Below are positions 46,179 through 55,193 of a stretch of 64,000 nucleotides of DNA, in pieces (within the stretch, counting starts at the first letter, position 1; each line of letters begins with the position of its first letter). The DNA is taken from positions 1 to 64,000 of the forward strand of contig NZ_JACHYH010000004.1 of assembly GCF_014192715.1 (NCBI RefSeq), written 5' to 3'. Position numbers and translations under genes: made by a program. This stretch comes from Luteibacter sp. Sphag1AF. Its GTDB lineage: Bacteria; Pseudomonadota; Gammaproteobacteria; Xanthomonadales; Rhodanobacteraceae. The notes beneath the pieces are model-generated. The model did not search any database. It worked only from the letters and a program-made list of their open reading frames with translations, and had not been told where the DNA came from.

Positions 46179-46952
46179 TCAGATCAGGAACGAGGTGAGG
46201 ACGAAATCCAGCGCCAGGATGGCAATGGACGAGGCGACCACGGTGCGCGTGGTGGCGTAAGCCACCCCTTCGCTCGTGGGGGGCGTGGTGTAACCCTGAT
46301 ACACCGCGATCAGCGAGACCACGATGCCGAACGCGATGCTTTTCAGCAGTACGCCATTGATGATGTCTTTGTGCACGTCCACCGTCGCGGTCATGTTCGA
46401 CCAGAAGGTGCCGTTGTCGATGCCAAGCCAGGTAACGCCGACCAGATGGCCGCCAAACACACCCATGGCGCAGAACACCACACCCAGCAGCGGCAATGCC
46501 ACCACACCCGCGAGGAAGCGCGGCGCCGCTACATAGGCGATGGGGTCGACCGCCATCATTTCCATGGCGTCGAGCTGATCGGTAGCACGCATCAGGCCGA
46601 TTTCAGCCGTGATGGAGGTGCCGGCACGACCGGCGAAAAGAAGCGCAGTGACCACAGGGCCCAGCTCGCGATAAATCGCGATGGCCACCACCGTGCCCGT
46701 GGCCGACGTGCCGCCGAAGATCGACAACACATCGTAAAGCTGCAGGCCAAGCACCATGCCCACGAACAGGCCGCAGGTCATCACGATGGTGAGGCTCATG
46801 GCACCCACGAACCAGATCTGGCGCAGCGTTTCGCGGAAATAGCGGAAGCTGCGCGGCACCGCCGCCAGCAGGGTCAGCAGGAACAGGCCGCACGCGCCAA
46901 TCTGCGCGAGGCTCTGGGTGACCACGCCACCACGATCCATGCGGGCGTTCAT
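46179..46952 (-). CDS. mlaE: MlaE ABC permease
   Basis: 257 residues with about five to six membrane segments. The MlaE family signature is MTCGLFVGMVLGLQLYDVLS, ELGPVVTALLFAGRAGTSIT, AEIGLMRATDQLDAMEMMAV and PRFLAGVVALPLLGV. It is the membrane channel of the MlaFEDB complex. Start overlaps the mlaF stop by four bases. Confidence 0.95.
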   Translation of the reverse strand: MNARMDRGGVVTQSLAQIGACGLFLLTLLAAVPRSFRYFRETLRQIWFVGAMSLTIVMTCGLFVGMVLGLQLYDVLSIFGGTSATGTVVAIAIYRELGPVVTALLFAGRAGTSITAEIGLMRATDQLDAMEMMAVDPIAYVAAPRFLAGVVALPLLGVVFCAMGVFGGHLVGVTWLGIDNGTFWSNMTATVDVHKDIINGVLLKSIAFGIVVSLIAVYQGYTTPPTSEGVAYATTRTVVASSIAILALDFVLTSFLI

Positions 46953-47782
46953 AGGGAACCTCCGGGAAAACCGAGCGCCGTGGCGTAATCGCCGGCCGGG
47001 TACTGAAACGGTACGGGACCATCCGCTTCGCCGCCGAAGAACTGGCGCGTCCAGGGCGAGCCATCGGTGGCCAGCGTGGCAGCATCCCCCTGCGCCACGA
47101 CCTTGCCGTTGGCGATGAGGAACACGTGGTCTGCAATGTGCTGCACGGCTGCCAGCTCATGCGCCACCAGAATGCTGGTGATGCCCAGCGTCTGGTTGAG
47201 CGTGCGGATGAGCTTCAGCACCTGATTCAGTGCAATGGGGTCAAGGCCGACAAACGGCTCGTCATAAAGAATGAGTGCCGGATCGAACACGATGGCCCGG
47301 GCCAGCGCCACACGACGGGCCATGCCACCGGAAAGCTCGGTCGGCATCAGGCGCGCGGCACCACGCAGGCCCACGGCCTGCAGTTTGGTCAGCACGATAT
47401 TGCGGATGAGGACTTCCGGCAGCTTCGTGTGCTGACGCAGCGGGAAGGCCACGTTCTCGAACACGTCGAAATCGGTAAGCAGTGCGGAATTCTGAAACAG
47501 GTATCCCACCCGCTCGCGCAGGCGGAACAGGTGCTCGCGCGACAGATCGGGCACGTTTTCGCCATCTACGCGCACTTCCCCGCGATCACCGCGCATCTGC
47601 CCGGTGATGTGCTTCAGCAACGTGGTTTTGCCGGTGCCACTGGGGCCCATGATCGCGGTGATCTTGCCGCGGGGGATGTCCAGGTCCAGCGAATCGAAAA
47701 TGGTCTTGCCGTTCAGGACCGTGGTAAGGCCGCGCACGCGGACGATCGTGTCGTCGGACCCGGAGCTGGCTGTGTCGGTCAT
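46949..47782 (-). CDS. mlaF: MlaF ABC transporter ATPase
   Basis: 277 residues. Walker A MGPSGTGKTTLL near residue 44, signature LSGGMARRVALARAI, Walker B ALILYDEPFVGLDP, and H-loop LVAHEL. It powers phospholipid transport by MlaFEDB. The start is the ATG giving MTDTASSGSDD; a longer frame to 47842 is not supported by a better site, and there is no strong Shine-Dalgarno. The C-terminal extension after residue 250 is in line with MlaF, where it contacts MlaB. Confidence 0.94.
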   Translation of the reverse strand: MTDTASSGSDDTIVRVRGLTTVLNGKTIFDSLDLDIPRGKITAIMGPSGTGKTTLLKHITGQMRGDRGEVRVDGENVPDLSREHLFRLRERVGYLFQNSALLTDFDVFENVAFPLRQHTKLPEVLIRNIVLTKLQAVGLRGAARLMPTELSGGMARRVALARAIVFDPALILYDEPFVGLDPIALNQVLKLIRTLNQTLGITSILVAHELAAVQHIADHVFLIANGKVVAQGDAATLATDGSPWTRQFFGGEADGPVPFQYPAGDYATALGFPGGSL

Positions 47783-47850
47783 GAGCAAATCATTCGCCAA
47801 GTGAAGTGGGACAAAGTAGCGGAAGCCATCGCAGCACGCCATGGGACAGG

Positions 47851-48468
47851 TCAGGGCGCGAGCAGTTCCTCAATGAGCGTCTCGTGGCGGCGCCACTGCA
47901 ATGACGTGCGCTGACGCACGGCATGCACGATGGCCCGCAGATCAGCCAGCGCGTCCTCGAAGCGGTCGTTGACCACGATGTAATCGAACTCGTGGGCGTG
48001 CGAGATTTCCTCGCGCGAGTTGAAGAGGCGGCGCTCGATGACCTCCGGCGCATCCGAGCCCCGGCCGCGCAGGCGGCGCTCAAGCTCCGGCCGCGAAGGC
48101 GGCAGGATGAACACGCTGACGCAATCCGGTTTGCGCGAACGGATCTGGCGGGCGCCCTGCCAGTCGATTTCCAGCAGCACGTCGGAGCCGGATTTCAGCT
48201 TGTCGTTGACCACGTTGCGCGAGGTGCCATAGAGGTTGCCGTGCACCACGGCGTGCTCAAGAAAGATGTCCTCGGCGATCTCGCGTTCGAAATCCGGGCG
48301 CTCCACAAAGTAGTAGTGCCGGCCGTATTCCTCCCCCACACGCGGCGGACGCGTTGTATGGGAAATGGACAGCGAAATGCCCGGCTCGCATTCGAGCAGC
48401 GCATTGACCAGCGTGGATTTGCCAGCGCCCGAAGGGGCGGCGACCACGAAAAGGGTGCCTTCGATCAT
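47851..48468 (-). CDS. gmk: Guanylate kinase
   Basis: 205 residues. P-loop VVAAPSGAGKSTLVNALL, SHTTRPPRVGEEYGRHYYFV, VLLEIDWQGARQIR and VFILPPSRPELERRLRGRG are canonical. It converts GMP to GDP, supplying GTP and linking to ppGpp levels. Start at MIEGTLFVV; the frame continues to 48546 but without family similarity. It is 86 bases downstream of yicC. Confidence 0.97.
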   Translation of the reverse strand: MIEGTLFVVAAPSGAGKSTLVNALLECEPGISLSISHTTRPPRVGEEYGRHYYFVERPDFEREIAEDIFLEHAVVHGNLYGTSRNVVNDKLKSGSDVLLEIDWQGARQIRSRKPDCVSVFILPPSRPELERRLRGRGSDAPEVIERRLFNSREEISHAHEFDYIVVNDRFEDALADLRAIVHAVRQRTSLQWRRHETLIEELLAP

Positions 48469-48554
48469 TCGGTAATCCGCACTATCCGGGGTCGGGTTTC
48501 GTCGGTGGCAGGCGATTATAGCGCCTGCCTGCCCCAACCCGCCCATTGTGGCGG

Positions 48555-49418
48555 TTACTCGATATTCTGCACCTGCTCGCGCATCTGCTCGATCAGCACT
48601 TTCAGCTCGACGGCGGCGTTGGTGGTACGCGAATCCACCGACTTGGAGCCGAGGGTGTTCGCCTCGCGGTTGAATTCCTGCATCAGGAAATCAAGGCGGC
48701 GACCCACCGGCTCCTTCAGCGCCAGCACGCGGCGGGCCTCGGCGATGTGCGTTTTCAGGCGATCCAGCTCTTCATCCACGTCCACGCGGGTGATCTGCAG
48801 CACCAGTTCCTGCTCCAGACGGCCCGGCTCCACCGGCTGGCGGATATCGGCAAGACGGGTTTCCAGGCGAACGCGCAGGGCGGCCTGGATCTCCGGCAGC
48901 CAGCCGCGCACATCGCCCACGATGCGCTCGATCTGGTCCAGGCGCTCGGAAATCATCTCGCCCAGCTTCGTGCCTTCACGGCCGCGCGTGTCGGCCAGGG
49001 CCACCAGCGCGCGGTCCAGTACGTCCAGAAGGGCGGCCTGAAGCGCGTCCGCGTCCGTTTCGGCCTGCTGGAGCACGCCAGGAAAACGCAGCAACTCGGT
49101 GAAATCGACCGTCATGCCGGTGAAGCGGCCCCGCATGTTCTCAGCCAGCTGGGACAGGCGCCCCAGCACCGCATCATTGACCACCAGGGTGTCTGCCGAG
49201 GCGCCGTCGCTGCGCAGGCGCACGGTCACATCCACTTTGCCACGCGACAGCTTGCCGGCGATCCGCTCGCGCAACGCACCCTCGAAATTGCGCATATCCT
49301 CGGGCAGCCGGGGGCTGATTTCGAGGTAGCGATGGTTCACCGTGCGCAGCTCGCAGGTCAGTAAACCGGAGGGGCCTGCGTGCTCCGCAGAGGCGTAGGC
49401 GGTCATGCTGCGGATCAT
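48555..49418 (-). CDS. yicC: YicC/YloC family endoribonuclease
   Basis: 287 residues. The start MIRSMTAYA is typical of the family; [32 protein letters not shown] and [19 protein letters not shown] follow. YicC-type proteins are recently recognised RNases acting on small RNAs or mRNAs. It diverges from rph across 79 bases. Upstream in-frame codons to 49454 lack similarity. Confidence 0.94.
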   Translation of the reverse strand: MIRSMTAYASAEHAGPSGLLTCELRTVNHRYLEISPRLPEDMRNFEGALRERIAGKLSRGKVDVTVRLRSDGASADTLVVNDAVLGRLSQLAENMRGRFTGMTVDFTELLRFPGVLQQAETDADALQAALLDVLDRALVALADTRGREGTKLGEMISERLDQIERIVGDVRGWLPEIQAALRVRLETRLADIRQPVEPGRLEQELVLQITRVDVDEELDRLKTHIAEARRVLALKEPVGRRLDFLMQEFNREANTLGSKSVDSRTTNAAVELKVLIEQMREQVQNIE

Positions 49419-49497
49419 AGGGAGGACCTGTTTGCGCGAAGGGAAAGGAGGCAATGGTAAACTTTCCCACCCGCCGCCCCCAAATCAAGCCAACCCT

Positions 49498-50226
49498 ATG
49501 ACCGTCATCCGACCCAGCGGTCGCGCCGCCGACCAGCTGCGCGCCGTCTCCATCGAACGCCACTTCACCCGCCACGCGGAGGGTTCGGTGCTCGTTTCCT
49601 TCGGCGACACCCGCGTTCTGTGCACGGCCAGCATTGAAGAGCGCGTGCCGCCCTGGCTTCGCGGCAAGGGTGAGGGCTGGGTCACGGCCGAGTACGGCAT
49701 GCTGCCGCGCGCCACTTCCGACCGCACGCAGCGCGAAGCCGCGCGCGGCGGCCAGGGTGGCCGCACCATGGAAATCCAGCGACTCATCGGCCGCTCGCTG
49801 CGTGCCTGCGTGGACCGTGCCGCCCTCGGCGAGCGCGTCATCACGCTGGATTGCGACGTGATCCAGGCCGATGGCGGCACGCGTACTGCTGCCATCACCG
49901 GCGCGTACGTTGCCCTGGTGGATGCCGTCGCCACGCTGACCAAACGCGGTGCCATCAAGCGCAACCCGATCCTGGGCGCCATCGCCGCCGTATCGGTGGG
50001 TGTGTACCAGGGCATGCCGGTGCTGGATCTGGACTACGCCGAAGATGCCAACTGCGATACCGACATGAATGTCGTCATGAATGATGGCGGCGGTTTCATT
50101 GAAGTGCAGGGCACGGCCGAAGGCCACGCTTTCCGCCGCGATGAACTGAACAACCTGCTCGATCTGGCCAGCAAGGGCATCACCGAACTGGTCGCCGCAC
50201 AGCGTGCTGCCCTGGAGCTGCCGTAA
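49498..50226 (+). CDS. rph: Ribonuclease PH
   Basis: 242 residues. [19 protein letters not shown] near the start, [31 protein letters not shown], and [16 protein letters not shown] are diagnostic. It trims tRNA 3' ends phosphorolytically. The start is taken at MTVIRPS; the frame to 49405 is shadow of yicC. Its stop TAA overlaps the next ATG by one base, starting a compact rph-GNAT-rdgB-hemW operon. Confidence 0.96.
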   Translation: MTVIRPSGRAADQLRAVSIERHFTRHAEGSVLVSFGDTRVLCTASIEERVPPWLRGKGEGWVTAEYGMLPRATSDRTQREAARGGQGGRTMEIQRLIGRSLRACVDRAALGERVITLDCDVIQADGGTRTAAITGAYVALVDAVATLTKRGAIKRNPILGAIAAVSVGVYQGMPVLDLDYAEDANCDTDMNVVMNDGGGFIEVQGTAEGHAFRRDELNNLLDLASKGITELVAAQRAALELP

Positions 50227-50735
50227 TGGCCGATATCCGCCCCGCCACCCTGGATGATCTGGACGCCATTGCCGCCGTGCACCGCGCGGCCTTTGGCCGT
50301 GAAACCGAAGCCAACCTGACGATCGCGCTGCACAAGGCCGGTCGCGCCCCCATCTCGCTGGTCGCCGAAGACGACGGTACGGTGGTTGCGCACGTGCTGT
50401 TTTCGCCGGTCACGATTGAACAGGGTGACGACGGCAAGGCCCTGGGCCTGGCACCCGTCGCCGTGCTCCCGGACTACCAGCGCCAGGGCATTGGCCATGC
50501 GCTGATCGAAGAAGGCATCGGTGCGTGCTTCGTGGCCGATGCACGTGCCATCTTCGTGCTGGGCTCGCCGGTGTATTACTCCCGCTTTGGTTTCAGCAAG
50601 GCATCCGCGCACGCTCTGCACGACGCCTACGAAAGCGGCAACGCGTTTCAGGTGCTGCCGCTGACCGTGGACGGCCTGGGTGACTATCGCGGGCGTGTGG
50701 ATTACGCGCCCGAGTTTGCAGCGGCAGGAACCTGA
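50226..50735 (+). CDS. GNAT family N-acetyltransferase
   Basis: 169 residues. The acetyl-CoA motif is VAVLPDYQRQGIGHALIEEG (about residues 78-97); FVLGSPVYYSRFGF and the APEF end resemble YhbS-type acetyltransferases. The substrate is unknown. It is inserted between rph and rdgB in a one-base-overlap operon and is probably translationally coupled. Confidence 0.87.
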   Translation: MADIRPATLDDLDAIAAVHRAAFGRETEANLTIALHKAGRAPISLVAEDDGTVVAHVLFSPVTIEQGDDGKALGLAPVAVLPDYQRQGIGHALIEEGIGACFVADARAIFVLGSPVYYSRFGFSKASAHALHDAYESGNAFQVLPLTVDGLGDYRGRVDYAPEFAAAGT

Positions 50736-50739
50736 TCGC

Positions 50740-51330
50740 ATGCGTATCGTTCTGGGCTCCAGCAATGCCGGCAAGGTTGCCGAACTCAACCAGCTGCTGG
50801 AAGGCAGCGGCATCGACCTGGTGACCCAGACGTCGCTCGGCGTCACCGACGCGGACGAAACAGGCCTCACCTTTGTCGAGAACGCGCTAATCAAGGCGCG
50901 TCACGCAGCGCGCATCACCGGCCTGCCTGCACTCGCGGACGATTCAGGCATCTGCGTTGATGCCCTGGGCGGCGCGCCGGGCCTGTATGCGGCGCGCTAC
51001 GCGGGCACGCATGGCGACAGCGCGGCAAACAACGCCAGGCTTTTGCGCGAACTCAACGGCGTGCAGCCGCCCTGCCGTCGTGCATATTTCATCGCGGTGC
51101 TCGTGCTGCTTCGCCATGCGGATGATCCGGCACCGCTGATCGCCGAAGGCCGCTGGTACGGGCAGATCCTCGACGCGCCGCGCGGTGAGAAAGGTTTCGG
51201 CTATGACCCGCTGTTCCTGCCCGATGGCCAGGACGTCAGCGCAGCCGAGCTCGATCCGGCCACCAAGAACCGCCTCAGCCATCGCGGTATCGCGCTGGAC
51301 ATCCTTCGCGCGCGTTTCGCGGAATTCTGA
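50740..51330 (+). CDS. rdgB: XTP/dITP pyrophosphatase (HAM1)
   Basis: 196 residues. IVLGSSNAGKVAELNQLL, DETGLTFVENALIKARHAA, LADDSGICVDALGGAPGLY and EKGFGYDPLFLP are diagnostic. It removes non-canonical purine nucleotides to protect DNA and RNA. ATG at 50740 is 5 bases after the GNAT stop; its own stop overlaps hemW by one base. Confidence 0.97.
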   Translation: MRIVLGSSNAGKVAELNQLLEGSGIDLVTQTSLGVTDADETGLTFVENALIKARHAARITGLPALADDSGICVDALGGAPGLYAARYAGTHGDSAANNARLLRELNGVQPPCRRAYFIAVLVLLRHADDPAPLIAEGRWYGQILDAPRGEKGFGYDPLFLPDGQDVSAAELDPATKNRLSHRGIALDILRARFAEF

Positions 51331-52487
51331 TGTTGCTGACGCCGCCACCGCTGTCGCTGTACGTGCACATGCCGTGGTGTGTGAAGAAGTGTCCTTACTG
51401 CGATTTCAACTCGCACGGCGTGCGCGGTGCGCCGCCGTACGAGGCATACATCGACGTACTGCTGGCTGACCTCGATGCAGACCTTCGCGACTTTGCGCAG
51501 GCGCTGCACGGTCGTCCGGTGGAAACCGTGTTTTTCGGGGGCGGCACGCCCAGCCTGTTTGCACCCGAACTGGTCGGCCGCTTCCTGGACGGCGCGCGCG
51601 AGCGGCTGCCGTTCGCAGCGGATGCCGAGGTTACCCTGGAGACCAATCCGGGCACCGTCGAGCACGGCCGTTTCGACGGCTATCTGGCGGCCGGGGTCAA
51701 CCGCATCTCCTTTGGCGTGCAGAGTTTCGACGACGACAAGCTGCGCCGCCTGGGCCGCATCCATTCGGCCGGCGAAGCCGAAGAGGCCGTGCGTCAGGCT
51801 CAGGATGCCGGGTACAGCAATATCAATCTGGACCTGATGTACGCCCTCCCCCAGCAGACCCTTGAAGGTGCGCTGGAGGACGTGGAACGAGCCATCGCGC
51901 TCGGCCCCACCCACATCTCGCATTACCAGCTCACGCTGGAACCGAACACTGTCTTTGCCGCCAATCCACCGCCCCTGCCCGATGACGATGCGGCATGGGC
52001 CATCCAGGAAGCGTGCGAAGCGCGGCTGGCCGCTGCGGGATATGGCCAGTACGAGATTTCTGCGTACGCCCAGCCGGGTCGCCGGTGCGCTCATAACCTC
52101 AACTACTGGCGCTTTGGCGACTACCTCGGCATTGGCGCGGGCGCGCACGGCAAGATCAGCGATGCGTCGGGCGTGCACCGGCGCTGGAAGTCCCGCCATC
52201 CAAACGCCTATATGGATGCCCCCGGGCTTCCGGCGCGCATCGGCGGCGACAGTCTGATCGAGGCAGCCGACCTCCCCTTCGAGTACATGCTCAACGCGCT
52301 GCGCCTCATCGACGGCGTGCCCGCTGCCGATTTTGCACAGCGGACAGGCCTGCCTGCCGCCGCGATTGCCGCCGACCGTGCCGCCTGCATTGCCCGTGGC
52401 TGGCTGCACGACGAGCCTGACCGCCTGAAGACGACCGAGCTGGGCCAACGCTTCCTCAACGACGTCATCGGCGCCTTCATGCACTGA
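51330..52487 (+). CDS. hemW: HemW, radical-SAM heme chaperone
   Basis: 385 residues. The [4Fe-4S] motif CVKKCPYCDFNSHG lies near residue 18; GGGTPSLFAPE, GVNRISFGVQSFDD, NINLDLMYALPQQT and the C-terminal HemN domain are visible. Such proteins were once called oxygen-independent coproporphyrinogen oxidase; the CxxxCxxC form without the extra N-terminal Cys is now regarded as heme chaperone HemW. Palindromes follow directly after the stop. Confidence 0.94.
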   Translation: MLLTPPPLSLYVHMPWCVKKCPYCDFNSHGVRGAPPYEAYIDVLLADLDADLRDFAQALHGRPVETVFFGGGTPSLFAPELVGRFLDGARERLPFAADAEVTLETNPGTVEHGRFDGYLAAGVNRISFGVQSFDDDKLRRLGRIHSAGEAEEAVRQAQDAGYSNINLDLMYALPQQTLEGALEDVERAIALGPTHISHYQLTLEPNTVFAANPPPLPDDDAAWAIQEACEARLAAAGYGQYEISAYAQPGRRCAHNLNYWRFGDYLGIGAGAHGKISDASGVHRRWKSRHPNAYMDAPGLPARIGGDSLIEAADLPFEYMLNALRLIDGVPAADFAQRTGLPAAAIAADRAACIARGWLHDEPDRLKTTELGQRFLNDVIGAFMH

Positions 52488-52526
52488 CTGGCCATATGGC
52501 CAGTCCATATGGCGCGCTGGCGCCAT
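52487..52526. promoter_or_regulatory. Nested palindromes between hemW and DUF1631
   Basis: ACTGGCCATATGGCCAGT (52487-52504) is an 18-bp perfect palindrome starting on the last base of the hemW stop. CCATATGG follows (52505-52512), and ATGGCGC-GCTG-GCGCCAT (52509-52526) is a third symmetric unit. No U tract follows. Loop-free palindromes suit a dimeric DNA-binding protein controlling the DUF1631-PilZ genes; a terminator role is less likely. Confidence 0.5.
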
Positions 52527-52574
52527 GCGCGGGGCACACCTAAACTAGGGCGAAGGTCGGGGAGGCCTTAACCC

Positions 52575-54800
52575 ATGAGCGCAGAGCCGCAGGTCCCGTC
52601 GCCCAAGCCACGGGCGACCCGAGTCGCCCTTTCTGCGCGCGCCGTCCGCGAGGCTGGCGATGGACTGGAGATGTGCATCACCTGGATGCGCGTGCCGCTC
52701 CGTGATGCACTGCGCGAGTTTGATCAGCGCCTGTTTGCGCAAGCCGAACACACGCCCAATCATCTGGAGCAACAGGCGTGCTTTGAAAGTCGCGCCGCCA
52801 TCCAGCGCGAAGGCGAAGCATTCCAGGAGCGCTTCATGGCGCACATCGTCCAGCGCTTCAGGCACCTGGGCGACATCGCCGAAGAACGCCCGACAACGCT
52901 CGATCACCTGACCCTGACCCTCGTCGACCCGGTAGAGCAGGAGCAGGACGACGCGCTGGCCAACATGAGCGCCCGCGCCGAAGCACGCAATGCCAGCACC
53001 CTGTTCGAGCTGGGTTACCGGATGGCCGTCCTCACTGGAACACCGCCGCTCGAAGGCACGTCCCTCCCCGTGGGACCGCGCGTGCTGACGGCTGCCCTGC
53101 GCGCTGCCGCCACACCCATCGTGCTTTCCCCGGCCCACCGGATACTGCTTTTTCAAGCCGTGGAACAGCGCCTGATCGGCCCTGCCGACGCGTTGTACGG
53201 TGCGATGAACGAACACTACAAAACGCGCGGCATCCTTCCGGGCTTTCGCGTGTTCCCGCATGCTCGCGTCCCCGCTCACGCGCATGCCGAACGACGTGCG
53301 CGACCGTCCGATGCGGTCCCGCCCTCCCTCGAAACGGCCGCCGCATCGTCCGGTGCAACGGCCGCAAGCCCCAACATCGGCGTGCTGGAAAGCCTTCGCG
53401 ATCTGCTCGCTCAGCGCGTGCATCAGGCGCAGGCGACCCAGGCCGTGCAGAGCAGCCTTGCCACTGACGCCGAGCTGCAAACCGCGCTCTCCGCGCTGCA
53501 AGGCCACCTGTCTGAAGTGGCCGACAAGGCGTCGCGGGAAATCCGCAGCGCACAGCGCCTTCGTGAAGAACTGCTGGCTCAGCTGGATCTCCACCGCCCT
53601 GCCGGCTCGGGGCCCGCCGAACTCACTCCCGAGCACGGCGACACCGTCGAACTGACGGCGATGCTGTTTGAAAACCTGGCCCGGGAACTGCAAACGCACG
53701 GTGCAGGGCGCTCTGTGCTCGGTGGCCTGCAATGGCCGATTCTCCGCGCGGCAGTGAAGGACAAGGGTTTCTTCGACCAGCGCGAACATCCTGCACGACA
53801 GTTGCTCGACACCGTCGCTGAAGCCGCGCACGACTGGCTTGAGCCGTCCGATGGCGAAGCCGATCACGCGCTGGTCGCGCGCCTGGACAAGCTGGTGGAA
53901 GACGCCGGCCATGCGGACGCCATCGACCCTGCGTGGCGCGCAGACATCGAACAGCAGATCGCCCACCTGAGGCGCAAGGCACATGTTGCCGAGCGCCGCC
54001 AGATCGAGACGATGGAGGGGCGCGACCGTCTTGATCGCGCGCGCCGTCGTGCTGCCGAACTGATGCGCGAGCGCCTGGGTTTCGGCCCGAACGCGCCGCG
54101 TGGTGTCCTGCGCATCCTGCTCGAACGCACCTGGGCCGATGTGCTGTCGCTGCATATCCTTCGTGGCGGCGAGTCCAGTGAAGCCTTCGTTGCCTGTCTG
54201 GATGTGACCGATCAGCTGCTGGGGCGGCACCCGGTCACCGATCCCACGCGCCTGCGCTCGGATGTGGAAGACGGCCTTGAGCATCTGGGCATGCATCCGG
54301 ATGAGGCCTCGCAGGTCGCACGTGGCCTGCTGGATGTGCCTTCGCGCGAAACGTATCCGGACGGCACAGCAAAAGAACGTCTCTCGCCCACCGACGTCGC
54401 CATGCGCCTCAAGCAGCGTCCACGTCTGGGCGACCACGGCCAGGATGCGCTGCCGGAACCCGAGCCCGCGCCACTGGATAGCCGTTCGCGCCGCATCTAC
54501 GACGGATTTTCCGAGCTGCGCTTTGGCACATGGTTTGAATTCATCCACGCCGACGGAACACGCGCACACCGCAAACTCGCCTGGTTCTCGCCCGCCACCG
54601 GCCGCTGCCTGTTCGTGAATGCGCGTGGCATACGCTGCGACGATATCGACCTCACCCGCCTTGCCCGTCTGGTGTCCACGGGGGAAGCACGCGAGTGGTC
54701 GGAACAGCGATCCTCCTTCATCGACCGCGCCTGGTCAGCCGTGGCGCGCAATCTGCGCCGGGCAGGCCAGCGTCCTGATTCCATGGCGGACTCCGCATGA
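52575..54800 (+). CDS. DUF1631 family protein
   Basis: 741 residues, no signal peptide or membrane span; largely helical and charged. It matches DUF1631 by its ISACLRKP-free N-terminus MCITWMRVPLRDALREFDQR, HILFQAVEQRLIG-like segment and the C-terminal LRFGTWFEFIHADGTRAHRKL and FVNARGIRCDD, a beta-rich tail reminiscent of PilZ folds. Function is not established. The stop overlaps the PilZ gene start by four bases, so partnership is likely. Palindromes lie in its promoter. Confidence 0.82.
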   Translation: MSAEPQVPSPKPRATRVALSARAVREAGDGLEMCITWMRVPLRDALREFDQRLFAQAEHTPNHLEQQACFESRAAIQREGEAFQERFMAHIVQRFRHLGDIAEERPTTLDHLTLTLVDPVEQEQDDALANMSARAEARNASTLFELGYRMAVLTGTPPLEGTSLPVGPRVLTAALRAAATPIVLSPAHRILLFQAVEQRLIGPADALYGAMNEHYKTRGILPGFRVFPHARVPAHAHAERRARPSDAVPPSLETAAASSGATAASPNIGVLESLRDLLAQRVHQAQATQAVQSSLATDAELQTALSALQGHLSEVADKASREIRSAQRLREELLAQLDLHRPAGSGPAELTPEHGDTVELTAMLFENLARELQTHGAGRSVLGGLQWPILRAAVKDKGFFDQREHPARQLLDTVAEAAHDWLEPSDGEADHALVARLDKLVEDAGHADAIDPAWRADIEQQIAHLRRKAHVAERRQIETMEGRDRLDRARRRAAELMRERLGFGPNAPRGVLRILLERTWADVLSLHILRGGESSEAFVACLDVTDQLLGRHPVTDPTRLRSDVEDGLEHLGMHPDEASQVARGLLDVPSRETYPDGTAKERLSPTDVAMRLKQRPRLGDHGQDALPEPEPAPLDSRSRRIYDGFSELRFGTWFEFIHADGTRAHRKLAWFSPATGRCLFVNARGIRCDDIDLTRLARLVSTGEAREWSEQRSSFIDRAWSAVARNLRRAGQRPDSMADSA

Positions 54801-55138
54801 GCGACATCGAACAGCGCCGCGCACCGCGCAAGCGCGCCACCCAGCGAATGCCCGTGGTCGATGTCATGACCGAGCAGGTCATCGGCCAGCTGGGCAACCT
54901 GTCTGCCACCGGCCTGATGCTGATCGGACACGCGCCCCGTGCCGGTGGCGTGTATCAGGTGGCATTTGCGTTGCGCGATGCTCAACAGCGTGAGCATCAC
55001 GTCCAGATCGGCATCCAGGAGCAGTGGCAGGAACCGGCCGCCACGCAGGGACAGACCTGGTCCGGCTACCGCATTGTGGCGGCCACCGATAAAGATGTAC
55101 GCGCCATCGACGAGTGGATTGGCCCCGCAGCAGACTAG
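54797..55138 (+). CDS. PilZ-domain protein, candidate c-di-GMP receptor
   Basis: 113 residues. The c-di-GMP-binding motifs are both present: RRAPRKR (RxxxR) at residues 7-13 and NLSATGLML (D/N-x-S-x-x-G) near residue 35. It is a single-domain PilZ. ATGA coupling to DUF1631 argues that the pair form a c-di-GMP-responsive effector. The output is unknown; motility, type IV pili or exopolysaccharide are reasonable candidates. Confidence 0.88.
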   Translation: MSDIEQRRAPRKRATQRMPVVDVMTEQVIGQLGNLSATGLMLIGHAPRAGGVYQVAFALRDAQQREHHVQIGIQEQWQEPAATQGQTWSGYRIVAATDKDVRAIDEWIGPAAD

Positions 55139-55193
55139 ACCGCGATGCCTCCGGGCGCGCACCATGTCGCGCCAGAGGTTGTAAGCGGAAACG

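Noticed and set aside
52545-54569. 674-codon minus-strand open frame
   Set aside because: Antisense of the DUF1631 gene, created by high GC third-position bias.
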